From Adiantum capillus-veneris (Eukaryota > Streptophyta > Polypodiopsida > Polypodiales > Pteridaceae): DNA of 64,000 nucleotides. A program made the translations under genes and the position numbers. Under the pieces are notes generated by a model. It was not told the DNA's origin. It searched no databases and saw only the letters and a program-made list of their open reading frames with translations. The stretch covers positions 98,904,355 to 98,968,354 of the forward strand of contig CM043943.1 of assembly GCA_014529385.2 (NCBI GenBank), in the 5' to 3' direction. This document shows positions 48,238 to 59,625 of this stretch, one piece after another. The first letter of the stretch is position 1; each line of letters opens with the position of its first letter.

Positions 48238-48622
48238 AATTGTGACCTTTCAACATGTGTACGATCTTGGGGAGTATTTTATTGCCATCATTTTCTTTGC
48301 TATTACAGATTTCCTTGTAATGTGGTTCGCATGCGTGCTCTCTGTTGTTGTAGAACATGCTTTGCTATTAACCTACTGCCCACGAGCTTCATCGATGTTG
48401 TGGCGGTCCGCACTACGCATTTATTGCGGTATCTGGCGGCTTCAGTTCCCCATCCGAAGTTGCTTTTGTCTCAGCACTAAATCAACAATGTTGACTCGCA
48501 ATCTATCAATCACAGTCGCAACTTGCGATTCACCAATGGTTCCTCAGCCTGAGTCTGCACGGCTCTAGCGACGACTGGGCTTGCGTGCGACTGTCCATGG
48601 TTTTGTTATGGCGCTGTAGACG

Positions 48623-48715
48623 ATGGCAAAATATCTCTTGGAAACTTGGTCCTTTGTCTTTTTGGTGTGCTAGAGGCCGTAAAGCACTATGGCCCATGGT
48701 TGAAGGTCGTCCGAT
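48623..48715 (+). repeat. Short dispersed motif (copy 4), longer version
   Basis: Shares CTTGGTCCTTTGTCTTTTTG with position 35-55 and then GAGGCCGTAAAGCACTATGG with the hairpin motif, followed by GAAGGTCGTCC as in copy 3. It lies 420 bp from copy 3. Confidence 0.5.
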
Positions 48716-51348
48716 TCTGGGCTTTTGACACCTATCGCCCTTGGAAAAGAAGGAAAAAAATACTACTTTCTCGTAATCAGGGGAGGATTGAATGTTGTTT
48801 GCTTTATTTCCTACGTTGGTGCAGCCAGATTTGGTCAACCCAGGGAGAAGCCTATAGCATGTGTGTGGAAATCAGTAGCATGATGGGGGAATGCTTGAAC
48901 AGGTGCTAGATGCAGATTGCGGCAAATGTGATTGGGATGTGTATGCCAGATGTGGCTCTTAATTGGTCAAACGCAATTCAGAAGCTTTGCCAAAAAGGGT
49001 GAGTGGGTATCATCAAGTGGTGGTGTCATGGTGCTAAAGCTGGGCGAGTTCAAAGTTTTTGGGAGCTTGAAGGTCATTATTTGGCGACTCTCAAAGTGGG
49101 TTACATAGTAGTAATATCATAATATCACTCTCAGCGTGGTGCTTTTGGTCAGAGATCTAGTGTGCAAACCGATGGTTGGCCAACGACCATGGTCAGTACG
49201 AGAGGAGTTTTTTTTGCGGGCATCATGTGGTGTGAGATCGGCTGGCGAGCATTGCCATAGGAAGCTGAGCAGCAGTTCTTTTAATATCATCCATTCAAGT
49301 CGACCATAACAAGGCCAAGTTTGAGGGGTTTTTTTGGGCTAAAAAACCTTTTAAAAAATGAATACGAGGGTGGCGCTACTGCAGCACACTGCAGGTTGCA
49401 TGGGAAAGTCGCCATCTGGAGGGAGTCGCCACTTGCAAGGAGGAGCTGGACATAATACAGGGCCTGAATTGGCAAGCTGGAGCCCTTGAGAGCTGGGAAG
49501 GGAGATAAGGTAGTGCATGGGCCACCAAGGGAGGGGGGCGGCAAGGACCTCAAGGGGGGCTACAGGGCAGCACCATATTCGGTTGGGAGGTAAGCATGGC
49601 GGGATGCCGTTTACGGTAGGCAGGAGAGGATCGAGGGTGAGCTGCAGACTGCAGGGGCGGCCAGTTAAGGCGTTGGGGAGTGCAAGGGGCCGGATGCATA
49701 GAGGGGACCGCCAGTTATGGGGTTGGTGACCCTCGGGTATTGGGAACAGAGCCGCGAGGCCGGCTACAGAGAGAGAGGCCATAGCGTCGTGCAGGTGGGG
49801 GGCCAGGGGAGGTCCTGTTGTGTAGGTTGGAGGGCATGGTGGGCAAGCCTATGATACAGAACGTGAAGGACTGGTCAGTGACACCTGCAAGATCAGGGGG
49901 GGGCTTGATATCGAGAGCTCAAATGCAGCACTGTATGCAGAGACGAGGGGTCAGAACCCGGAGAGTTGCATGTTGACTACCATATCAAAAGGGGGTCCGC
50001 ATACAAGGTGGAGTTGGAGAGTTGAAGGGCAACGGGCCTCCATCTACGGGATGGAGAATATAGCGAAGAGCTTTGGAGCAGCTATTTGGTCGAGGAGCAT
50101 AGCAAAAAAGAGAGGAGGGAAAACATTGTAGAGAGCTGGGGGGAGCGTGTCATACGGAAAGAGAGGTAGACCGAGTGCTTCAAAAGTGCTAAGGTAGCTT
50201 GATCTTGGGTATGTTACAAATAGGGCCTTCAAGGGCGCTGCAGAAGGGCCGAAGGGGTGTGTGCTACAAGGCAACCATAGCTGGCACCGCTCCGGGCTGA
50301 GGGGAGTTGGTTGCGAGCAGATGAAGGAAGAAGGATACGACACCAAGGCAAGTGAAGGGCCACCTGCTGTGCTGCTGCTGCAAACTGTCATCAAGGAGCG
50401 TATGTGGAGGCTCGAGAGCTACCGGCTTGTAGCACAATGAAGTAAACAAGCTTCAAAGGGTCAAAAGAGAAGTGAGGGAGGCTCCATCATTGTACCCCTT
50501 CATGCTGAAGACTTTTTTGTCGTGCTTGTTATCCATTCCATTCTCGAACTGGTGTCCTTTTTTTCTCATCATGTCTTTGAGTTGTGCGAGTGATAAATGT
50601 TTTTTGTGTGAGTGTTATATCCAAAGGGCAGGCTTGTATAAGGAATTGTGGGTATGCTAGTGGTCGTTTAAAGCATTAGTGTATGATAGAAAGCTTACCT
50701 ATGGTATAAGGTACTATGACGGGTTAAGGAGGACCTCCATGCTAGCATGCTGGGTGGTTGGATATGGGTACTCGGGAATGTTCAGGTCTATGACATTGAT
50801 TGTTTGCAAATCGGGAGTCTAGGTGTGTGTTTGCTAGGGGATAGGGGTGCTGTGAGATCACTGGGCTATAGAGAGGCATTCATAGTGTGTGCTGGGTGTT
50901 TTTCCATTTCCCCCTTTCCAACGTACATGCACTGCTGCTACACATGAGCACTAGCCTTGCGACTTAATGTCGTCAATTAAATGGATCTCGCTTTCCCGTG
51001 TGTATTGTGTTGGCGCTTACATTGGTGAGCCTTACTTTTGATGTACGAATTGGCTCCTTGTACGTTATTTGTCTCGCAAAGAATTACAAACTTTGTTGAA
51101 AATTTTTATGAACCTTTAATGAGAGACTTGGAAATTGGAAGCATGGCAAATGCTAACATTTTCTAAGATTTTCAATCTGTTCCCTCTTGACATGTGTATA
51201 TTTATTAGCTACGTAACAAAGGCAAGTGTCAAATTTCTTGTGCATTGTTTTATTGAGTTAGTGTATATGACTAGATACTCAATAATTGAGTGCTCTCATT
51301 TTTATGGAAGTATGAGGGAGAGAGTATAAAGAACGGGAAGTTATGTGT

Positions 51349-51422
<74 letters not shown>

Positions 51423-51969
51423 AGTGTCTTGTATTTGAGTTACCCTCTTTGAGAAGGAAGGGGAAGGAGAAATAGAGAGGGGAGGGGACGGCGGTAAGGA
51501 AGTGGTGACGAGAGGAAGTCTTCATCGATTGCGATCGTGTCGAAGGGGATCATGGCGGGAGGAGGACTTCACTCACCACGAGTACATCACGGTGGAGCAC
51601 CTTGGAAGGTAAAAAATAGCTTGATTTGCATTCTCTTATTGAGTCTAACAATGGCCATTCTTCTTTTGGCTTGCACATAACTCCAATTTCACGAAAGAAA
51701 AAAGCACACACATGCATTGTCGTTTAGGTCTCTACCTTCTACGCTTCCTTATGTGCGCACTATCTCAAAACATAAACTTAACAAGGGGAAGCACTTCACT
51801 GTGACAACCTGTGGTTACTACACTTCCAAGAATTTGGAAACTTTACTTAAATCTTTTAATGGGACCTCAATAATGTCTTGAAGATTTGAGCTTTGTTTTT
51901 CTTACTCGATGAAAATCAGATTTAAGAACATGACAAATGTTGATAGGTTTTAAGATTCTCAATCTCTTT
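48716..51969. other. Non-coding stretch, locally GC-rich
   Basis: 49380-50450 is richer in G on the plus strand and opens several long frames on the minus strand (up to 143 codons at 49351-49782). They overlap in different frames, lack recognisable motifs, and look like composition artefacts. A GT-then-GA array lies at 51352-51417. Nothing else is recognised. Confidence 0.55.
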
Positions 51970-52513
51970 TAAATCAAAGATTTAAAAAGAAACTTTAGGG
52001 CAGAGCCAGGTAGGTTGAGAAATACGCAGAGGGGGAAACTTTTTGTGTATCTGTATCAGCGTGCAGAGAAGAGACTTGCTACTGTGTGTCAACATCTGAA
52101 GAAAGAGAAGAGGGAGAGTTTTGCGCAACTGTTTTGTGGATAGTTTTCGGGGTATGCACAATAGTGTGGTTCTTGGGTGCATAAGATCAGGACAAGCTGG
52201 AGGCTCGGGCGAGGTGAAGGCAACCCTTGGTCCGCGAGCCCGCACTAAGGCTCCCGGTTCTTGCAGTGGAGCGCCGGCTCCGAGTAGCCTTGGGGGTGAA
52301 GGTCGCGCTCACGAGCGCGCTAATAATCGCCATTTGCAATCTAAAATAATCGCTGCTCTTGCTCTAAAGTTAATAATCGTCATCTAAATAATCGCTCTTC
52401 TTGCCTTTTGAGTGGAATTTTAAAAAAAAAGTTATTAAAGGTATTGCTACTGGTTTAAAAGCTTGAAAGCTTTGTTGCTCCGTGGGGCTGGAAGTTAACC
52501 AAGTTACCTGAGG
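51970..52513 (+). other. Probable 5' untranslated region of the LINE remnant
   Basis: This GC-richer stretch precedes the LINE ORF1 start. It has short internal repeats of the phrase AATAATCG(C/T)C (near 52320-52400) and no conserved frame. The exact 5' end of the element is not visible, so the left border is approximate. Confidence 0.4.
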
Positions 52514-54041
52514 ATGGAATCCGATATAGTCGAATTTTCAAAAATGCTAGCGGCGGGTAAAATACCCAAAATGGAGCTTGCCGTGCCGATGGATGAAGGC
52601 GACGGCTCGGCCGTGAGACCGCTGGAGGATGCGATAATGTCGAGCTCCAATTTGCCAAAAGCGGTATCGATCGAAAAGGAAAAAACTATCTCGATTGAAA
52701 AAATTTCTTTGGAGGAAGCAAGGGACTAAATTGCCTCAGCTCAAGGGTTCACATTCGAGGTAAAAACCCTAAAAGACGTGGTCCCTCAGGGTCCCATCTG
52801 TACAAACGTGAATAAAGCGTCAAATGCATATGCAGCTCGCAGGCCATTCATTTCATTTGCTAACATACTGAAGGGGCCTAACTATAAGGATTCAGAAAAA
52901 GGGGTGTTGGGCGAAGGGGATATCAAAAAAACTGTAGAATACAAGAGCTAGACTTCAGCAAGAGCTCATGGAAGTCAACAAAATGATTGAGGCCGGCCCT
53001 AACAACAACAAAAGAACGTGCTCCCAAATAGACCACAGTGGGTTGGATGAAGACAGGTTGGCAGATCGGCCCTATTCTGCATTAAGAAAGTCCTTGCCAC
53101 AGCAGGTGGAGGTTGCCTAGGCTATTACTGTAGCGATACCACCAACGCTTATAAAAAAATAGTTAGCCAGGCAAGCTCAGATAACGCTGGTTGTTGGATT
53201 CAGTGGAAGAATCCCGAACAGGTTTGAGATGATTCAATGGATTCAGGGCCCTCAAATCCTTGGTCATGGAGGAATTACAATTGAAAGTACTTTTTACCTA
53301 GCTAAAGGGTTTTGTTCAGTGAGATTCAAAGAGGCCTCCGATGTGGAAAAGATCCTCGACAAAGGGCCCCTAGTATTTAATAGGACTACGGTCTGTGTGG
53401 TGCCTTGGGAGCCAGTGTTCGACTCAGCCGAATCTTTACAAGGGTTCCATCCGATCTGGGTGGAGTTTGTGGGACTGCCTAGCTAGCTGTGGGATAATCT
53501 CAAGATGGTCGCTAGTCAACTTGGTACTCCCTTATTTATACCTAGCAAGAGAGGGTTTGGCAGAACCTCAAATAGGGTGGTTTGTATAGGATGGGATGTG
53601 TCTAAAACGCCACCTGAGAGCATGGTAATCAATGTCGGAGTTGGGCTTGTCACTATTCCGCTCAACTTTGGAACATACTTTGGAGCATGTTTTGAATGCA
53701 ACAACTTTGGACACTTCGCCAAGGATTGCCCCTTGAAATCTAAGGGTACTGCAGCTCTGACAGCACAGGCCACCAGTGAAATGGAAACCCAGATGGAAGG
53801 GCTGGAGAAGCAAGGAGGGAGTAACGAAGGAGCAAATGCAGAGAAGGATAAAGAAGGTATGATGGATGTAAAAATGCAGGAAAAGACTGTGGAGGAATCA
53901 ATTCCCATACAACGAATTTCCGAAGGTGCAGGCAATAATAATAAGATCATTATTCCCGCAGCTGCCCCAAAATTTATATATGATAGTGACAACGGGGACG
54001 ACTGTTCAAGTCCCTGGTTTGAAAAGAGCCTCTATTTGGCT
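52514..54041 (+). pseudogene. LINE (L1-type) ORF1 with DUF4283-like region and zinc knuckle, truncated
   Basis: The first frame (52514) starts MESDIVEFSKMLAAGKIPKM and continues past a TAA at 52727 to RRPFISFANILKGPNY. Another frame then carries the DUF4283-like block (GFCSVRFKEASDVEKILDKG, VVPWEPVF, FHPIWVEFVGLPS, TAG at 53484, LWDNLKMVASQLGTPLF) and a C-terminal zinc knuckle CFECNNFGHFAKDC near 53696-53737. This arrangement is typical of ORF1 of plant L1-type LINEs, an RNA-binding protein. ORF2 (endonuclease-RT) is absent: at 54042 the frame runs straight into PPR-derived sequence. Confidence 0.82.
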
Positions 54042-54763
54042 GTTTCCAATATGCAAAACGAGGATGTTTCTCCTAATGCAATCACCTATGCTTGCATCTT
54101 GAAAACATGTAGCACTGCATAGGAGCAATGATCACATATGAAAGAAGTGGTGCTCTTAAGAAAGCACAAAAGGTGCTTGAGCAGCTTGTTGTCCGGAATA
54201 TCGTCACTTTAAACATGCTGATTTTTGGATATTCTCAACAAAAAAAGCTATGGGCTGTTTCCAACGAATGCAAAGCAAAGGAATTTCTCTAGATGTAATC
54301 ACCTATGCTTGCATCTCGAAGGCATGTGATACTTTGCATAATCTGAAGCTCTCTGGCTGGACAGATCATTGGCTAGTTTTTTCATCTGATCCCATAGTAA
54401 ACAAGTTGTTTGCATAGTTGAAAACAATGGACCTCATAAATCTCAAATGTCCACTCAATATCCCACAACTACTACAAATGACTAGTGTTGGATTCAAAGC
54501 CAGACAACAAGAGATCACGACGATAAGATTGCTAACTGCGTACGTTGATTCCTGTCGTTACAAAAAGCGACAGACCTTTGTTATGAAATAGCATTGTACT
54601 TGGATTGGTGCTAATACTCACAAATTGTTCTAAGTTTTATTTTAATTGTAGAATGTTCAAAATTAGAAAAATGTTTCATGCAGCCTACTTAATTTTCAAA
54701 CCTTTCTAATGTTATTATGTTTCATTGCAGTCAACGTATAAAGAAACCTGGACACAGCTCCTG
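54042..54763 (+). pseudogene. PPR-derived segment, left direct repeat
   Basis: In three frames this reads as pieces of a plant PLS-type PPR gene: MQNEDVSPNAITYACILKTC, SGALKKAQKVLEQLVVRNIV with TLNMLIFGYSQ, a second ITYACI block, and after a TTCATTGCAG acceptor-like site QRIKKPGHSSCSI, which resembles the E-type motif after the PPR array. Stops and frame changes abound. The first frame is continuous with the LINE ORF1 frame, giving a chimeric reading frame to 54122. It is about 96.5% identical over 722 bp to 59626-60347 (about 25 differences). Confidence 0.8.
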
Positions 54764-55473
54764 CAGCATTCGATTCACTCTAGATGGCTTTTGCGCTACT
54801 CCTAAGCTAGCAGAGAAGAGTTTCACTATTTGAAGCCTTCAACCTCGAGTACTGGTTTCCTACATACATACTCTGGTGCATTTGTCGAGCGTTGCCGATT
54901 TTTGCTTGAGTTCTTGCACCTTCAACCAATGCAACGGGTGTCTTATTTGCTCAGTTGCATTTACCTCGTATATCGATTTCGGTTCCCTTTGCTTTGGTTC
55001 ATACGCCACCCAATTTAAGGCTTTGCTTTAATACACAATGGCCTGCCTACAGGGTCGAACTATGACGTGCCATGCCATGCCTCAAGCTAAGGCTAGCGTC
55101 ACCTACTCAAACTTCTCCTACTTTGCTTAATAGGAGTGCACCTGCGCAACTTTGCTAGCTCAACTTTGTAGGCCACTCAACTTAGTAGGCCAATATAACT
55201 TGGGCTTAACTTGCCTTTACGTAGCACTACCCACCGAGTGTTGTATGTAGCTACCTTGTCTTCGACTACGACTCCAACAAGATTTCGGCTTTCACCTCTC
55301 TAGAGCTTACCCTCAACCTCCAAACTCTTAGTAGCCTTCCTTTTTCCTTCTTTTTGTCCTTACTATTCGTTAGCCAACAACTATCACTACTTTGGCTTTA
55401 TTAGTTATTGAGGCTGTGGAGGACTTTTGCACTAGTTTTTAATTAAGACCTTTTTATTAAGACTTTGTAGTGC

Positions 55474-57063
55474 ATGAAGAACATGGAATCCTCTTCCACC
55501 CCTGCCCTCCATAGTAATCCCGCACCCACCTTTGGAACCCCTCCTTTTCTCTCAGTGTCTAGCTCGGTTACCATTCTTCCATCCAATGGCTCCGGCTTCT
55601 CCACCGTCGGCTCCCCCTCTCCTAATACCGCTTTTACCTTTCTCGCTCCCGTATCCTCTTCTTCAACTTTGCCTACCACCCTTCCAGGCTTCGTTTCGGC
55701 TTCCGCCCTCACAAACCCCTTCGCACTTATTGCACAACCAAACACTTCGACTCCAACTTCCTCTTCTAAAAAAACCCTCTTTAGCACAGAAGAGCTTCAA
55801 GGGCTCACGGCAAACCTGCCCGTGGAAGAATTCGATTCCTCCCCTCCTTCCTCAAAAGGCACCAAAAGCTACGGTGCGCCCGTCGGTCTTATGACTCAAA
55901 GAGGAATGCTCCCCAATCGCCCCCTCATTGCTCCTTTCTCTTTTGGTGCTTTCTCCTTCTCGTTCGTCACCTCCCCCTCCCCTTTTCGCTCCAACACCTC
56001 TTCTCTTAATTCTATCCCCTCTGCTTCTCCCCTCCCCACCATTCCTACCATCACCAAACCTCAAGAGTTTGACAAAATTGTGTATTGTTCCTTACATGAA
56101 TTCAAGACTATTAACATCAAGCTTTCAAAAGCTAAATCTCACCTCCTTTACCTCCAAAACCTCAGGGCTAACACTAAAGCTCCCAATAGCCTATGCATGA
56201 AACCACCGCGCCTTGTTTCGGAAGATTCAAGTGCCCAAGCCCTTCTCAATGCCAAATTTGCTAGCCTTAACATACAATACCAACTTGATTGTGCCGACGT
56301 TTATATACAAGCCCAAGCCCTCCTGGTAGAAAACCTCCAAAAGCTTTTTAATTTCTTCCATGAGGTGGTAGAAGAACGCTTGGAAGACCTTTTTAAAAGG
56401 CTCTCACCCATATCCTTTCCTAGAATTCTACCTGAAGCATAGGCCAATCAACTTGTTATGTGGAAACAATCTTCTCTCCTAGAGCTAGACGCTTTTGTTC
56501 AAAACTCCATCCTTCAAGCACATTTAGCCACTTCTATTGAGTCAGCTGCTCACAATGCAAGAAAAAGATCCCAAGAAACCCTCTTTGCCGAAGCAATGGC
56601 TTTACCAAAAGAAGACACCATGAGTGAGCTCGTTCAACACGAGGTCACCACGCAAATGAGCAAGCTCCTCTCCCAAAATACGTTTTTAAGCATTTGTAAA
56701 ACCCCTTCCTCTAAAAAACCTTTTGCTTTCACTCCCTCACAACCTTCATCTTCCCTTGCTAAGCATAAAGCTCCCTTTGGGAAATACCCTCGCCAACCTT
56801 TCAAAAAACCTTATAATGCTTCCTCCTCTCCCTCCCTCTCCACCACCATGCTTGAAAAAAACCCTCCTCTTTGGGCCTTCTTCCCCCACCCATTCCACCT
56901 TTACTCAAATCTCCCAAATACCCCCTTAATACCCCTCCATTTTCTAACCACCCCTCTCCCACCTGTATGCCTCTTCCCTCTAAATCTCCCCATCCCTTAT
57001 CCAACATTCCTTAAAAACCTAGATATTCAAAAAACCTGCAATGGAGGAGGAAGTAGCCATTGA
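55474..57063 (+). pseudogene. PLE ORF1, Ser/Pro-rich gag-like protein
   Basis: One frame of 530 codons with a single TAG (56440-56442). The N-terminal 190 residues are Ser/Thr/Pro/Phe-rich and probably disordered. From EFDKIVYCSLHEFKTINIKL onward it becomes helical-looking (KAKSHLLYLQNLRANTKAP, LLNAKFASLNIQYQLDCADV YIQAQALLVENLQKLFNFFH). After the TAG: LELDAFVQNSILQAHLATSI and a basic Lys/Pro-rich tail. I recognise no database domain. By position and composition it may be a nucleic-acid-binding ORF1, but that is inference. Its TGA at 57061 overlaps the ORF2 start by 23 bp. Confidence 0.65.
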
Positions 57064-59100
57064 GCACCCTACTTCATGGGTCCATTTTCTCTTCTCCAAA
57101 CCTTCCCTTTTTCTGGACTCCTCCTCCCTCTTCTCCAACTTACGTCCCCACTACACCCATTTCCACTCCTTCCCTTTATGGCATTGCTAAAAGAAGATTC
57201 CCCATTACACCCCGCTCCACTCCTTCCCCTTAAGGTGTTGCTAAAAGAAGATGCAAGTATTGGCTTCCGCTTACTAACCCTTCTCTTTTCACGGTGATTA
57301 CTCTAGGAAAGCAATCAGTTTTTTAGTTAGAAAACAAAGTCACTAACTTAGCTTGCCATAATCTCTCCAAACGTACGCTTTCCCATTGTGAAAAGAAGCT
57401 TCTTGGTTTAGGCCTTAAATATATTCCTCCCCCCTCCCCTCCTACTCTCTCCTCTCTAAAACAGTCTTTTTCTAACTTGGAAAGAAGCTACCAACTTAAG
57501 CTCTTTTTTAAAGAAGTCTCCCCACCCTCTACTCCTTTCTCTCTTCACAATGCCTCTTGGTACCCACCAGCTCCATCACTTAATCTCAAAAATATTTTCT
57601 CTTCTCTTTCTTCATAGCTTAGCAGCTTTTGGAAAACTTCCTTCTTGTCTTCTCACTTCTCACCCACTTCCTTTTTAAAGAAAGCTCTTCTTTCCTTTAA
57701 AAATGATCCTTCCATTATCATCAAGCCAACAGACAAAAATTTAGGATCGATCAGCTTATCCAAATCTTGGTATATAGAGGAAGCCTCTAAACATCTCCTA
57801 GATTCCTCTACCTACACCCCCGTGCCTTCAGCTCCTCTCTCCTTTGTCTCTTCTCTTCTTTCCTCCATTCTTACCAATTGCGCTCTTCTTTCTTCTAAAG
57901 AGCAGGCTTTCATCCTTAAGCCTCTTTCTTCTGAACTCAAACCTTGTTCCTTTTTTCTACTTCCTAAAATCCACAAACCCTCCTTAGTAGGACGCCCCAT
58001 TTGCTCTTATAGAGGATATGTTCTGGAGCATGCCTCTATATGCCTCTATATGGCTCCACTTCTAGCTTCTCCCTATCCTTCTCACTAAGAAGCAACACCT
58101 CAAAGATTCCTTTTCACTCATCAAGGATATCTCCTCTCTTGTCCTTCCTTTTAATGTCCTTCTCTTCATGTTTGACATTGAGTCTTTATACCCTAGCATT
58201 CCCATTCAACAAGGTTTGCTTGCACTCTCTAACTCTATCCATCACCATTTTTCCTCACCCAAAGCGAGTCTCATCCTCTCGGTGGCCTTTCTTGTCCTTA
58301 ACCACCACTACATCTCCTTCCAAGGAAAATGTTGGCGACAAATCAAAGGTACTGCCATGGGTTCCAATTTTGCTGTCGTCTATGCCTGCCTCTTTCTTTG
58401 TCACCTGGAAGATAGTATCAACCTTCCCTCCCATCCCTCTCTTCTCTTTTTCAAAATATGCATTGATGATGCCTTTGGCATTTGGCAAGGCTCCCTTCTT
58501 GATCTTGAGAAAATCCTCAAGCTGTACGGGTCACCACTCAAAAACATATCAAAATTTCCCCTATCATTTCTTCCATAGAAGCTTCCATCCTTGACATCCA
58601 TTTCTTCAAAGGACCCTCTTTTTCTCATACAGGGATTCTCGACTCTCATTGCTATCAAAAAGGTCTTAAGTCTTACAACTACATTCCCCGGCAATCTTGG
58701 CACCCAACACACTAGAAAGTCGCTTTTATCATTTCAAAGCTGAAAAGATACATGCTTAGAGAGAGCTCCTTCGAGGGCTTTCTTACCATTCGTGCCCTAT
58801 TTTTTCAAAGACTTAGAGCAAGGGAGTATCCCCAAACTCTTCTTCGTAATTGTTTCTCCCTTATCTCTTACAACGATAGGGACTCTCTCCTAAGGAAAAA
58901 ACCGGTATCAAAAGACCCCCCCTTTGTGGTAAAAATTCCCTTTTCACCCTTTACGCGTAACCTTAATCTCTCTCATTCCTTGATTAAACCTCTCTCCCTT
59001 TTGCTTGGCTCCACGCCTGAATTATCCCACCTCCCCAAGACCCTTATTTGTTGGCTCAATGCGCCCAATGTCGAGAATATGCTTAACCTCCAACTCTCGC
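57041..59100 (+). pseudogene. PLE ORF2, Penelope-type reverse transcriptase
   Basis: The likely start is ATG 57041 (MEEEVAIEHPTSWVHF). After frame breaks: NLSKRTLSHCEKKLLGLGLK YIPPP, the conserved PLE N-terminal region; SIIIKPTDKNLGSISLSKSW YIEEASKHLLDSSTY; FFLLPKIHKPSLVGRPI; FMFDIESLYPSIPIQQGL (first catalytic Asp); QIKGTAMGSNFAVVYACLFL; FFKICIDDAFGIW (the D-D pair); then NYIPRQSWHPTH and FFQRLRAREYP. These are Penelope signatures (IKPxDKN, KGTAMGS, IDDxFxIW). Disruptions: a 58-bp tandem duplication near 57139-57255, TAG near 57616, a 10-bp tandem duplication at about 58030-58050 that shifts the frame, and a TAG near 58712. Non-functional. Confidence 0.85.
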
Positions 59101-59487
59101 ACCCTTCCAATTCTCGCACCCCTCCTTGCCCCCCCAGTACTTCTTCCCCCCCCCCCCCCCCCCAAATTGGATGTCAATATTTTGTTTTGTACCCTATCCC
59201 TTTCCCCTTTTTTGGTGCCTTTCAATAAGTTTGACTCTCCCCTCTATTTTGCACTTAATGCCTTGCCCCTTTTAGCCTCTCTTATCTTGATATTACCTCC
59301 TCAATGGTGCACATCGTACCAAATTTTGCCAGCATTTACTTCTCTGTACCAAAAGATGCTCGTATTTATTTCTTTGTACCTAAAAACCTCTATCCTCCTC
59401 TTAATCCTCACCTTTGTACCTACCTTGGGTTTGCAACCCCCAACCCTTACCCTTATTTAAGAAGCCCCCAATCCTTGTAAAAGAATT
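59101..59487 (+). other. PLE 3' region with poly-C run
   Basis: A C run (about 59147-59163) and pyrimidine-rich text follow the RT. Frames of about 150 codons (59005-59460) overlap the RT end, lack motifs, and pass through the C run. A GIY-YIG domain was sought here and not found. Confidence 0.5.
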
Positions 59488-59530
59488 AACACTACTAAAG
59501 AGCTTTATATAGCGAAACACGTTTAGTGTT
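59488..59530 (+). ncRNA. Hammerhead-ribozyme-like motif (type I), probably inactive
   Basis: Stem I AACACTA (59488-59494) pairs perfectly with TAGTGTT (59524-59530). CTAAAGA (59495-59501) occupies the CUGANGA core, with A for the invariant G5. Stem II is GCT/AGC (59502-59504, 59511-59513) with a TTATAT loop. GAA (59514-59516) follows, then a minimal stem III (ACACGT) and T at the cleavage-site position 59523. PLEs are known to carry small type I hammerheads with very short stem III, so location and shape fit. The G5 change predicts loss of self-cleavage. Confidence 0.6.
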
Positions 59531-59625
59531 TATTTGTTGTCATCCCGCCCCCCTTTCTTATCTCTTATTACCATTTTTTCCTTTTTCTGGTAAGTTTCGC
59601 TCGCTTAAGTTCATAAAATACACAA

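Larger units (their letters stand above)
54764..59625 (+). mobile_element. Penelope-like retroelement (PLE)
   Basis: The interval between the 722-bp repeats holds a 5' region (54764-55473) without a recognised gene, ORF1 (55474-57063), an RT ORF2 (57041 to about 59100) and a 3' region with a hammerhead-like fold (59488-59530). The RT motifs are of Penelope type rather than LINE or LTR type. No GIY-YIG endonuclease motif is visible, so it may be of the endonuclease-deficient kind or may have lost it. Whether the PPR repeats belong to the element (as pseudo-LTRs) or to the host is open. The borders given are simply the repeat edges. Confidence 0.75.

Noticed and set aside
49287-50460. Minus-strand frames of 88-143 codons
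   Set aside because: Overlapping frames in a G-rich tract with no motif, no splice pattern and no homology I recognise; likely composition effects.
59005-59460. GIY-YIG endonuclease domain downstream of the PLE RT
   Set aside because: I looked for paired GIY/YIG-like motifs, a conserved Arg and Glu; none is present in any frame, and the frame crosses a poly-C run.
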